A stretch of 5,030 nt of DNA from Verrucomicrobiales bacterium (GTDB lineage: Bacteria; Verrucomicrobiota; Verrucomicrobiia; Verrucomicrobiales; DEV007). Location: assembly GCA_023253615.1 (NCBI GenBank), contig JALRFZ010000041.1, forward strand, positions 1 to 5,030, given 5' to 3'. Positions 1 through 5,030 of the stretch are shown here, piece by piece. Each line of letters starts with the position of its first letter. The first letter of the stretch is position 1. Position numbers and translations under genes: made by a program. The notes below the pieces were generated by a model. It was given only the letters and a program-made list of their open reading frames with translations. It searched no databases and was not told the origin of the DNA.

Positions 1-501
1 GAAGGCGGTGCGATCGACGGCGCGCGGCCCGGGCGGGGCCGGTTCCGCAGTTACCTCCTCGGTGCACTGAAGCATTTCGCCGCCGATCAACGGGACCGCG
101 CCCTCTCGGCCAAGCGGGGCGGCGGCGCGGAGCATGCCGGGATCGACGAAGGCACCGAGATCGCAGACGACGGCGTCGAATCACCCGATCGGGCCTTCGA
201 CCGACAGTGGGCGCTCACCGTTCTGGAGCGGGCCATGGGCCGGCTTGAGTCGGAGATGCGGGCGGAAGGAAAATCCGCCCAGTTCGAGGCCTTGCATCCT
301 TGGCTGACCGCCGATTCCGAAAGTTCCCAGGGCGCAGCGGCCGCGACTCTCGGCATCAGCGTCGAGGCCGTGAAGGTGGCGGTTCATCGTTTGCGAAAGC
401 GTTTCCGCGAGGCGGTGAAGACCGAGATCGCGCAGACCGTGAGCGAGGCCGCCGATGTCCGGGAAGAGCTCGACGCCCTCACCGGCGCGCTGCGGGGGTG
501 A
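1..501 (+). CDS. ECF-type RNA polymerase sigma factor, C-terminal part (5' end outside the window)
   Basis: The frame is open from base 1 and gives 166 residues, ending in TGA at 499-501; the true start lies upstream. Near the visible N-terminus, GRFRSYLLGALKHF and a basic stretch ending AKRGGG match the end of sigma region 2 and the linker. DRQWALTVLERAM and FEALHPWLT follow. Residues about 111-137 form the region 4 helix-turn-helix (LGISVEAVKVAVHRLRKRFR), which recognises the -35 element. The tail EIAQTV...VREELDALTGAL is typical of the large sigma factors of Planctomycetota and Verrucomicrobiota, which are commonly found beside Ser/Thr protein kinases. Here the next gene is a toxin-antitoxin pair on the opposite strand, so any kinase partner must lie upstream or elsewhere. 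The protein should direct core polymerase to a small regulon, but nothing visible identifies the signal or the targets. Confidence 0.9.
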   Translation, partial: EGGAIDGARPGRGRFRSYLLGALKHFAADQRDRALSAKRGGGAEHAGIDEGTEIADDGVESPDRAFDRQWALTVLERAMGRLESEMRAEGKSAQFEALHPWLTADSESSQGAAAATLGISVEAVKVAVHRLRKRFREAVKTEIAQTVSEAADVREELDALTGALRG

Positions 502-513
502 CTGACGGCGAGC

Positions 514-540
514 AAGCCGCTGTAAAAGGGCTTCGGTTTT
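514..540 (+). terminator. possible weak terminator after the sigma factor gene
   Basis: Starting 12 bases after the sigma factor stop, AAGCC (514-518) can pair with GGCTT (529-533), and a TTTT run lies at 537-540. An alternative fold uses the CTTCGG sequence at 531-536 as a tight UUCG tetraloop. The stem is only 5 bp and the T run is short, so this is a weak candidate supported mainly by its position. Confidence 0.25.
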
Positions 541-600
541 CAGCCAATTTTCGCGGATCAGTCGGGGAATGCGTGGTCACGACTCACGGATGGCATCGGC

Positions 601-619
601 AAAGGGCGAGAAAACACCC
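601..619 (-). terminator. possible weak terminator of the toxin-antitoxin operon
   Basis: On the minus strand, beginning 12 bases after the VapC stop, GGGTG can pair with CGCCC (one G-U pair) around a 6-base loop TTTTCT, and TTT follows. The stem is short and the T run minimal. The position between convergent transcripts is the main support. Confidence 0.25.
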
Positions 620-630
620 GAGTTCCTGAC

Positions 631-1062
631 TCATGGTCCGACAATCAAACCTGCCGCCTGAGCCAGCGTTCTCTGCCGTTCATCAAAGGTCCAGAACTCC
701 GTCGCGCCCGAATCGAGTGCAGCAGCGACTTGCAGGATGTCATAAGCGCGGTGACCGCCAGATTCCGTGTGAGCCGCAGAAACTGACGCTGCCTTGATAA
801 AGATCTGATTCGTGTCGCACGGAGTTTGGACAATGTGCCCTTCGAGCTTGTCGGACTCGAAAGCCGCCATTCGCGTCTTGGACGCTGCGGTTTCGATTTT
901 TCCGCGAAAGACCAGCAGTCTCAGCGCATTCGCAAACTCGAACTCGTTGACCGTTGTTATGTGAATGGGCAGGGCGCGGAGAGAGACTTGCTCTTTCGCG
1001 GCGGCGGTGTTCACATCCATCCCATAGAGCGAAATGAGGAAGCTGGTGTCTGCAAAGACCAT
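631..1062 (-). CDS. vapC: VapC-family PIN-domain ribonuclease toxin
   Basis: This is a 143-residue single-domain PIN protein, the usual length for VapC toxins. The acidic residues that bind Mg2+/Mn2+ in PIN nucleases are all visible: D5 in MVFADTSFL, E42 in NEFEFANALRL (E40 is the alternative), D108 in AYDILQVAAAL and D127 in TFDERQ. All four are retained, so it should be an active endoribonuclease. Known VapC toxins cleave tRNA or rRNA to stop translation; the RNA target here cannot be read from the sequence. The gene lies 24 bases downstream of its antitoxin gene, so the two are almost certainly co-transcribed. The ATG has no clear Shine-Dalgarno sequence, but no better start places D5 correctly. 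Sampled 60-base lines of this gene have about 50-60% GC, against about 70% in the DUF1552 gene, which suggests acquisition by transfer. Confidence 0.9.
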   Translation of the reverse strand: MVFADTSFLISLYGMDVNTAAAKEQVSLRALPIHITTVNEFEFANALRLLVFRGKIETAASKTRMAAFESDKLEGHIVQTPCDTNQIFIKAASVSAAHTESGGHRAYDILQVAAALDSGATEFWTFDERQRTLAQAAGLIVGP

Positions 1063-1086
1063 TGCGGTGCCAGATTCTTCGCCCGA

Positions 1087-1326
1087 TCAATAGCGGCTCC
1101 CCATTTCCTCGTAGAGATCTTCCAGATCCTGCTTCGAAAGCATCGGCTCGTCCGCGTGATCGCGCTGAAAGGCCGCGCTCTTTGACCAGTCCACCGTCGG
1201 CGCATTCGCGGGGCTCGCCGTCGGACGACATTGATCCGGCCTCACGATGACTTCTTCACCGGCCTCCAGCCATCCCAGGATGGTCGGTAGCCGCGTCGTC
1301 AGGTCGTGTGCGGTGGCGGTCTTCAT
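1087..1326 (-). CDS. Phd/YefM-like antitoxin paired with VapC
   Basis: This 79-residue protein begins MKTATAHDLTTRLPTILGWL and continues EAGEEVIV, the N-terminal fold of Phd/YefM antitoxins, which dimerises and binds operator DNA. The second half has VDWSKSAAF and an acidic end, LSKQDLEDLYEEMGSRY, resembling antitoxins that accompany this PIN type; this tail normally blocks the toxin active site. The middle (residues 28-41) is divergent: where relatives have something like TRRGKPVARL, this protein has VRPDQCRPTAS, keeping only an R-P-x-A core. It is first in the operon, as expected for a labile antitoxin that autoregulates with its toxin. The start ATG has no Shine-Dalgarno sequence. The identification rests on the fold-typical N-terminus and the adjacent PIN toxin. 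Confidence 0.82.
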   Translation of the reverse strand: MKTATAHDLTTRLPTILGWLEAGEEVIVRPDQCRPTASPANAPTVDWSKSAAFQRDHADEPMLSKQDLEDLYEEMGSRY

Positions 1327-1556
1327 GGGGGAAACGTTCTTTATTCGTGCGGCTCTGTCAATCCGGACGCCACTCTTCAGAAGTGGGCGCTCTCGGGAAA
1401 GTCAGGCGGAACTCGCGAACTTGTCGAGAGATTCTCCGTTCCATCGTAGTATTCCCGAAGCCGGGTCATCTCCGGTAAAGGACAAGGGAGTGAGGACAAA
1501 GGAATGCTTCCCTCTTATTCCCGTGTCCCCAATTCCCCTCTCCAAATTCCACCCCC
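1327..1556. other. divergent intergenic spacer with putative regulatory DNA
   Basis: This 230-base spacer separates the antitoxin gene (leftward) from the DUF1552 gene (rightward), so it should hold promoters for both. On the minus strand a perfect TTGACA lies at 1356-1361, but no good -10 follows at the right distance. AACGTT at 1333-1338 is a small palindrome just upstream of the antitoxin start and could be part of an operator. On the plus strand TCGAGA (1424-1429) and TAGTAT (1447-1452), 17 bases apart, are a weak promoter candidate for the DUF1552 gene. The right end is pyrimidine-rich, with no ribosome binding site before 1557. I see no coding region in it. Confidence 0.35.
1480..1528 (+). 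other. imperfect inverted repeat in the leader of the DUF1552 gene
   Basis: GGACAAGGGA (1480-1489) pairs with TCCCGTGTCC (1519-1528) at 9 of 10 positions. The pairing continues with a G-U and a U-A pair, skips two bulged T bases, and resumes with GAGG (1492-1495) against CCTC (1511-1514), leaving a 15-base loop. There is no T run directly after it, so it does not look like a terminator. It ends 28 bases before the DUF1552 start, where it could be an mRNA leader structure or a protein-binding palindrome. I recognise no known riboswitch. Confidence 0.4.
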
Positions 1557-2792
1557 ATGAATCGCCGCCATTTCCTTCGCGCCGCCGGCGCCTGTCTCGC
1601 GCTGCCGTCGATCGGCCGGGCCGCCGAGGCCTTGCCGCCGCAGCGTCTCTTCGCGATCCATGTGCCGCTGGGAATGATGCCGCAGTTTTTCTTTCCTGGG
1701 GCGGGCGGGGCCTCCAGTCCCTATCTCGATCTCCTCGCCGCCCATCGCCCGCGTTTCACCACCTTCGCGGGGCTCTCGCATCCCGGCGTGGATGGGAATC
1801 ACCACGCGGGCCAGTGTTTCCTCAGCGGCGCCCCGCATCCGGGACAGCCGACCTTCCGCAACAGCCTCTCGCTCGACCAACTCGCTGCGGAGCACCTTGG
1901 TTTGGAGACGCGTTTTCCCTCCCTCGCGATCTCGGTGAGTCAGGGCGAGCACTACGGCGACTCCATCGCGATCTCGCGCTCGGGCGTGATGTTGCCGCCT
2001 GAAAAAAGCGCGGAGCGTCTCTATCGCCGTCTCTTTGTCGCGGGTACGCCCGAGGAAAAAGCCGCGACGATGCGCCGCATCGAGGCGGGCGGCAGCGTGC
2101 TCGATCTCATCCTCGACAAGGCCAACCGCCTCGAGGCGAAGGCCGCCCCGGAGGACCGCGCCCGGCTGGACCAATATTTCCAGAGCGTGCGCGAACTCGA
2201 GGGACGGCTCCGGCGCAACATCGAATGGGAAAACCGCCCCAAACCCGCGGTGGACTATCCGCAGCCGAAGGATATCGCCGACGCCAACCAGGTCATCGCT
2301 CGTTCGAAGCTGATGTTCGACCTCGTCCGGCTCGCCCTCCAGACCGACAGCACCCGTGTCGTCACGTTGAACCTCAGCACCTTCTCCGTCGTGCCGCATG
2401 TGCCGGGCGTGAAGAACGAGACCCACGGGCTCACCCACCACGGCAACGAGCCGGAGAAGATCGCCGAACTCCGCAAGATCGAGGAGGCACAGATGACCGC
2501 CTTCGGCGAGCTGCTCGCGGCGTTCGATGGCGTCGCCGAGACCGGTGGCACACTGCTCGACCGCACCCAGATCCTCTACGGCAGTTGCCTCGGCAACGCG
2601 AACTCCCACAGCAACCGCAACCTGCCCGTCATCCTCGCCGGAGGCGGCTTCAAACACGGCGGCCACCTCGCCTTCGACGAAACGAACAACACACCCTTGG
2701 CCAATCTCTTCGTGTCGATGCTCCAGGGCCTCGGCGTCGAGGCGGACCGCTTCGCGAGCAGCACGGGGACGCTGGGCGGGTTGGAGACTTGA
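1557..2792 (+). CDS. DUF1552 (HXXSHH) family exported protein
   Basis: This 411-residue protein begins MNRRHFLRAAGACLALP, a twin-arginine type leader, with a likely cleavage site shortly after GRAA; it is therefore expected to leave the cytoplasm folded. The body matches DUF1552 from end to end: FAIHVPLGMMPQFFFPG near the start, DGNHHAGQCFLSG around residues 79-91, and HGLTHHGN at 290-297, a variant of the family's HxxSHH signature with Thr for Ser. YGSCLGNANSHSNRNLPVIL follows at about 341-360, with LAGGG after it. The family is abundant in Planctomycetota and Verrucomicrobiota, and its biochemical role is unknown. It is normally encoded next to a large protein with cytochrome c and DUF1592/DUF1588/DUF1587/DUF1585 domains; that gene is not present on either side here. 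The start has no Shine-Dalgarno sequence but is fixed by the leader peptide. Confidence 0.93.
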   Translation: MNRRHFLRAAGACLALPSIGRAAEALPPQRLFAIHVPLGMMPQFFFPGAGGASSPYLDLLAAHRPRFTTFAGLSHPGVDGNHHAGQCFLSGAPHPGQPTFRNSLSLDQLAAEHLGLETRFPSLAISVSQGEHYGDSIAISRSGVMLPPEKSAERLYRRLFVAGTPEEKAATMRRIEAGGSVLDLILDKANRLEAKAAPEDRARLDQYFQSVRELEGRLRRNIEWENRPKPAVDYPQPKDIADANQVIARSKLMFDLVRLALQTDSTRVVTLNLSTFSVVPHVPGVKNETHGLTHHGNEPEKIAELRKIEEAQMTAFGELLAAFDGVAETGGTLLDRTQILYGSCLGNANSHSNRNLPVILAGGGFKHGGHLAFDETNNTPLANLFVSMLQGLGVEADRFASSTGTLGGLET

Positions 2793-2811
2793 GGGATCTG
2801 GCGGATTCCCG

Positions 2812-2840
2812 TTGGCATTTTGCCCGGCCGGTGATAGCAC
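2812..2840 (+). promoter_or_regulatory. candidate sigma70-type promoter for the double metallopeptidase gene
   Basis: TTGGCA at 2812-2817 matches the -35 consensus at 5 of 6 positions. A 17-base spacer leads to TAGCAC at 2835-2840, which matches the -10 at 3 of 6 positions but is preceded by an extended -10 TG at 2832-2833. Transcription would begin near 2847, inside the 97-base gap between the DUF1552 gene and the peptidase gene. This is pattern matching to the E. coli consensus, which may not describe this organism well. Confidence 0.35.
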
Positions 2841-2866
2841 AGGAGCGGTTGCCGGGCCCGGCGCCG

Positions 2867-2911
2867 ATGAAACCCTCTTTGCTCCCGGAATGAACCCTCT
2901 TCGATCCCTCA
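2867..2911 (+). repeat. imperfect direct duplication covering the start codon of the metallopeptidase gene
   Basis: Two head-to-tail units begin at 2867 and 2890. Both read ATGAA, then CCCTCTT (the first has one extra A), then a G and TCCC with nearby substitutions; 17 of 20 aligned positions agree. Each unit starts with ATG. The units are 23 bases apart, so the first ATG is out of frame with the second and opens an 8-codon frame (MKPSLLPE) whose TGA at 2891-2893 overlaps the gene's ATG. Confidence 0.55.
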
Positions 2912-4656
2912 CGCGGCAGGCGATGCCGCTGCTGCTCCTCGCAATCCCCGCCGCCTTCGCCGAGACGCCGCGTCCGCGGTTGCAGATCCTCAACGGCACC
3001 GGCGGTCCGGTCGGGATTTTCTGGCTGAAGTCGGTGAACGAACGCGTGCCCAACGGCTCCGTCGATCCTAACAAAGACACGATCATCACCACGACGATCG
3101 GTCACCGGTTCGCGATCGTCGACCAGACGGGCGGCGAGACGGTGATCGAGTGCCGCCTGCCCGTGCAGGCCCACCAGGTCGGCGGCATTCCCGCCTTTTA
3201 CACCCAGCGGATCGAGGCAAACGGTTATCCCATCGTCGCTTCGGCCGGGGTGAATCCTTACGCGCTCAAAGAAGCCGCCTATCTCATCGACCTGATGCTG
3301 GCGAAGCGTCCCGACGTGCGCGAAGCGATGATCGCGAGCGGCTCCCGGCTCTGCATCCTCGCGTGGAATGAATTCACCACCGGGCAGCCCGAATTCGCGC
3401 GGCTCGGGGAAAAACCGCACCCGGCCTTTCCCGCCATCGACGGGAAGGACTACTGGGATGCCCGCGCCCGCGGTCTCGGCGGCAGTGCGACCGATCCCTA
3501 TTGCTCCTGCGGCGAGGAGAACCTGCTCGCTTATCCCGGCGATCCCTACGCGGCCGAGAGCATCCTCATCCACGAGTTCGCCCACAACCTCCACCTGCGG
3601 GGACTGAACAATGTCGATCCCACCTTCGACGACCGGCTCAAGGCCGCCTACGTCGACGCGATGAAACGCGGCCTGTGGAAGGGCAAATACGCCGGGGTGA
3701 ACCACTTCGAATATTTCGCCGAGGGCGTGCAGTCGTGGTTCGACAACAACCGCGAGAACGACCACGACCACAACCACGTCAACACCCGCGCCGAGCTCAT
3801 CGCCCATGATCCAGGACTCGCCGCACTCTGCCGCGAGGTCTTCGGCGACACGGAATTGAAATACACCAAGCCGCAGACGCGCCTGAACGGACATCTCGCA
3901 GGTTATGATCCGGAGAAGGCCCCGACTTTCGTCTGGCCGGAACGTCTCGTGGAGGCGAAGGCCGCCATCCGCGCCGCAGCGGAAGAACGCGACCGGAAGG
4001 CGAACCCGGAACCGGTCCGCGAGACCCGCGCGATCCTCGGCTGGCAGGTCCACGTGCATCGCGAACTGCTCGGGAAGGAAGCCGCCGCCACGGCGAAGGC
4101 GCTCGGCCTCCTCGAAGTGCAATTGGGTGAGATCATTCGGGTCGTGCCGCCCGCCGCCCTCGGCGAATTGCGGAAAGTTGCGCTGTATTTCAATCCCGCG
4201 TATCCCGGCGTGCGGCATCGCGCCGAGTATCATCCGGGTGCCGGCTGGCTCGAAGAGAACGGCCGCGATCCGTCGATGGCGCGCGGCATCGAGTTCACCA
4301 ACACCCTCCAGTTTGAGGAGGAAATGGACCGCATGCCGAATTTCGCCCTGCACGAGCTGGCCCACGCCTATCACCACCGCGTCCTGCCGATGGGTTTCGC
4401 CAATCCCGGGATCCGGCTCGCCTACGAGGCGGCGAAGAAGGGCGGAGGCTACGAGAAGGTCGGGCGCCGCCACGGCGGATCGAAGCCGGACACCGTTGAG
4501 CGCGCCTACGCCCTGACAAACCCACAAGAGTATTTTGCCGAGACGACCGAGGCTTTCTTTTCAAGGAACGATTTTTTCCCCTTCACGCGGGAAGAGCTTT
4601 CAAAACACGATCCGGCGATGACCGAGCTGCTGCGCGACTTGTGGGGCGTGAGGTGA
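2890..4656 (+). CDS. secreted protein with two HExxH zinc-metallopeptidase modules and a VHL-beta-like N-terminal domain
   Basis: The protein has 588 residues. Residues 1-24 are a Sec signal peptide: a basic start, the core MPLLLLAIPAAFA, and cleavage probably after A24; this fixes the start at 2890. Residues about 30-82 (ILNGTGGPVGIFWLK, a Gly-containing turn, then ITTTIGHRFAIVD) resemble the beta domain of VHL proteins. The first peptidase module has HEFAH at 228-232 and EYFAE at 274-278; the second has HELAH at 488-492 and EYFAE at 547-551. In each, the two His and a downstream Glu can ligate zinc, and the Glu of HExxH is the catalytic base. The EYFAE motif with a following EAFF recalls MtfA (M90) and anthrax lethal factor-like peptidases. 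All predicted key residues are present in both modules. C205 and C207 lie before the first site, and an Asp/His-rich DHDHNH is at 291-296. The long frame continues upstream of 2890 without a stop, but that part overlaps the DUF1552 gene and has no family signal. Substrate is unknown. Confidence 0.85.
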   Translation: MNPLRSLTRQAMPLLLLAIPAAFAETPRPRLQILNGTGGPVGIFWLKSVNERVPNGSVDPNKDTIITTTIGHRFAIVDQTGGETVIECRLPVQAHQVGGIPAFYTQRIEANGYPIVASAGVNPYALKEAAYLIDLMLAKRPDVREAMIASGSRLCILAWNEFTTGQPEFARLGEKPHPAFPAIDGKDYWDARARGLGGSATDPYCSCGEENLLAYPGDPYAAESILIHEFAHNLHLRGLNNVDPTFDDRLKAAYVDAMKRGLWKGKYAGVNHFEYFAEGVQSWFDNNRENDHDHNHVNTRAELIAHDPGLAALCREVFGDTELKYTKPQTRLNGHLAGYDPEKAPTFVWPERLVEAKAAIRAAAEERDRKANPEPVRETRAILGWQVHVHRELLGKEAAATAKALGLLEVQLGEIIRVVPPAALGELRKVALYFNPAYPGVRHRAEYHPGAGWLEENGRDPSMARGIEFTNTLQFEEEMDRMPNFALHELAHAYHHRVLPMGFANPGIRLAYEAAKKGGGYEKVGRRHGGSKPDTVERAYALTNPQEYFAETTEAFFSRNDFFPFTREELSKHDPAMTELLRDLWGVR

Positions 4657-4679
4657 TGCCGCGGTTTTGTCTCGTGGCG
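4657..4679. terminator. possible bidirectional hairpin between convergent genes
   Basis: Immediately after the metallopeptidase stop, GCCGCG (4658-4663) pairs with CGTGGC (4673-4678), with one G-U pair, around a 9-base loop containing TTTT. A further T-G pair at 4657/4679 is possible. There is no T run after the stem in either direction, so intrinsic termination is doubtful. It fills most of the 28-base gap between two convergent stop codons. Confidence 0.25.
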
Positions 4680-4684
4680 CGTCG

Positions 4685-5030
4685 TCAAGGTGCCATGATG
4701 GCCCGGCCACGGTAGACACCTCTTTCGAAGGCCCCGACCACGTTATAACCTCCCGCCCCGTCTCCGTTTGCCATCATGACGAAGGCGCGTTCCGCAGGAT
4801 CGCCGGGGGTGAGGAGCACGAGTGTTTCGAGATTCGGTTCGTAGAGGTTGTCGGTGGCTGCGGCGGGCAGATCGACCGCTTTACCTCCGATGGAGACAGC
4901 GAGCGTCAGGAGCCGGTCCGGCTCTCCTCCGTCCTGTCCCCAGGGGGACTTTCCGTTCACGAGGATCATGCCGTCGGCGTTCTTCGTCACGCGGTGCCGG
5001 GAGGCGACGAAGGCAGGATCCTCGACGACC
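4685..5030 (-). CDS. C-terminal part of an unrecognised protein (5' end outside the window)
   Basis: The minus-strand frame is open from the right edge of the window to TGA at 4685-4687, giving 114 residues. A GTG at 4990 is an internal codon rather than a convincing start, because coding-like sequence (EDPAFVASRHR) continues upstream of it. The visible part contains MILVNGKSPWGQDGGEPDRLLTL, then DNLYEPNLETLVLLTPGD, then AERAFVMMANGDGAGGYNVVGAF and ends RGRAIMAP. The alternation of small and beta-branched residues suggests a beta-rich domain; there is no membrane segment and no catalytic motif I can name. The LLTPGD...AFV...NGDGAG...VV pattern resembles C-termini of hypothetical proteins from Planctomycetota and Verrucomicrobiota as I recall them, but I do not assign a function. 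It converges on the metallopeptidase gene with a 28-base gap, so it belongs to a separate transcript. Confidence 0.7.
   Translation of the reverse strand, partial: VVEDPAFVASRHRVTKNADGMILVNGKSPWGQDGGEPDRLLTLAVSIGGKAVDLPAAATDNLYEPNLETLVLLTPGDPAERAFVMMANGDGAGGYNVVGAFERGVYRGRAIMAP

Noticed and set aside
1356..1361. Perfect TTGACA -35 hexamer on the minus strand upstream of the antitoxin gene
   Set aside because: At spacings of 16 to 18 bases the -10 candidates match at two positions or fewer, so I do not call a promoter from it alone.
2852..2861. Perfect 10-base palindrome CCGGGCCCGG before the metallopeptidase gene
   Set aside because: Short GC-only palindromes are frequent at this base composition, and there is no repeated copy or associated motif nearby.
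2527..2889. N-terminal extension of the metallopeptidase frame upstream of 2890
   Set aside because: It overlaps the end of the DUF1552 gene in another frame, has low-complexity Ser/Arg/Ala-rich composition, and would bury the signal peptide inside the protein.
2225..2893. Arg/Pro-rich plus-strand frame overlapping the DUF1552 gene
   Set aside because: It is an out-of-frame reading of a gene with clear family motifs. Only its last 8 codons (2867-2893) are of interest, as a possible leader peptide.
1515..3092. Long open frame (525 codons) on the minus strand opposite the DUF1552 gene
   Set aside because: It runs across the DUF1552 gene, the intergenic gap and the next gene's start, and shows no family signal. 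This is an expected shadow in high-GC DNA.
2650..4527. Very long open frame (625 codons) on the minus strand opposite the metallopeptidase gene
   Set aside because: It is antisense to a frame with a signal peptide and two full HExxH/EYFAE motif sets. Its translation has no recognisable motif and is rich in the residues expected from reverse reading of GC-biased codons.
1..5030. A new defence or mobile genetic system
   Set aside because: Apart from an ordinary toxin-antitoxin pair there is no nuclease cluster, reverse transcriptase, integrase, transposase, repeat array or phage gene in the window.

Overview
The window looks like chromosomal DNA of a GC-rich member of the Planctomycetota–Verrucomicrobiota group, with Verrucomicrobiota slightly more likely. 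The evidence is the type of ECF sigma factor at the left edge, a DUF1552 (HXXSHH) protein with a twin-arginine leader, large secreted metallopeptidases and the near absence of Shine-Dalgarno sequences. This is inference from family knowledge; there is no rRNA or other taxonomic marker.

Layout. Bases 1-501 (+) carry the C-terminal part of an ECF sigma factor. Facing it are a VapC-type PIN toxin (631-1062, -) and its Phd/YefM-like antitoxin (1087-1326, -), which form a two-gene operon transcribed from right to left. This stretch has visibly lower GC than the rest. A 230-base divergent spacer (1327-1556) contains an imperfect hairpin. The DUF1552 protein follows (1557-2792, +), then a 97-base gap with a candidate promoter and a duplicated start-codon region. 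Next is a 588-residue secreted protein (2890-4656, +) with a signal peptide, a possible VHL-beta-like N-terminal domain and two separate HExxH metallopeptidase modules. The window closes with the C-terminal end of an unrecognised gene on the minus strand (4685-5030), convergent with the peptidase.

How the genes work together. Only the toxin-antitoxin pair is a clear functional unit. The DUF1552 protein and the double metallopeptidase point the same way and both look exported, but the candidate promoter between them leaves open whether they are co-transcribed. DUF1552 genes usually sit beside a large cytochrome c/DUF1592-type gene, which is absent here. The ECF sigma factor lacks the adjacent Ser/Thr kinase often seen with this type.

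The most unusual object is the double metallopeptidase. I see no tRNA, rRNA, CRISPR array, insertion sequence or phage gene. No intergenic stretch exceeds 300 bases.
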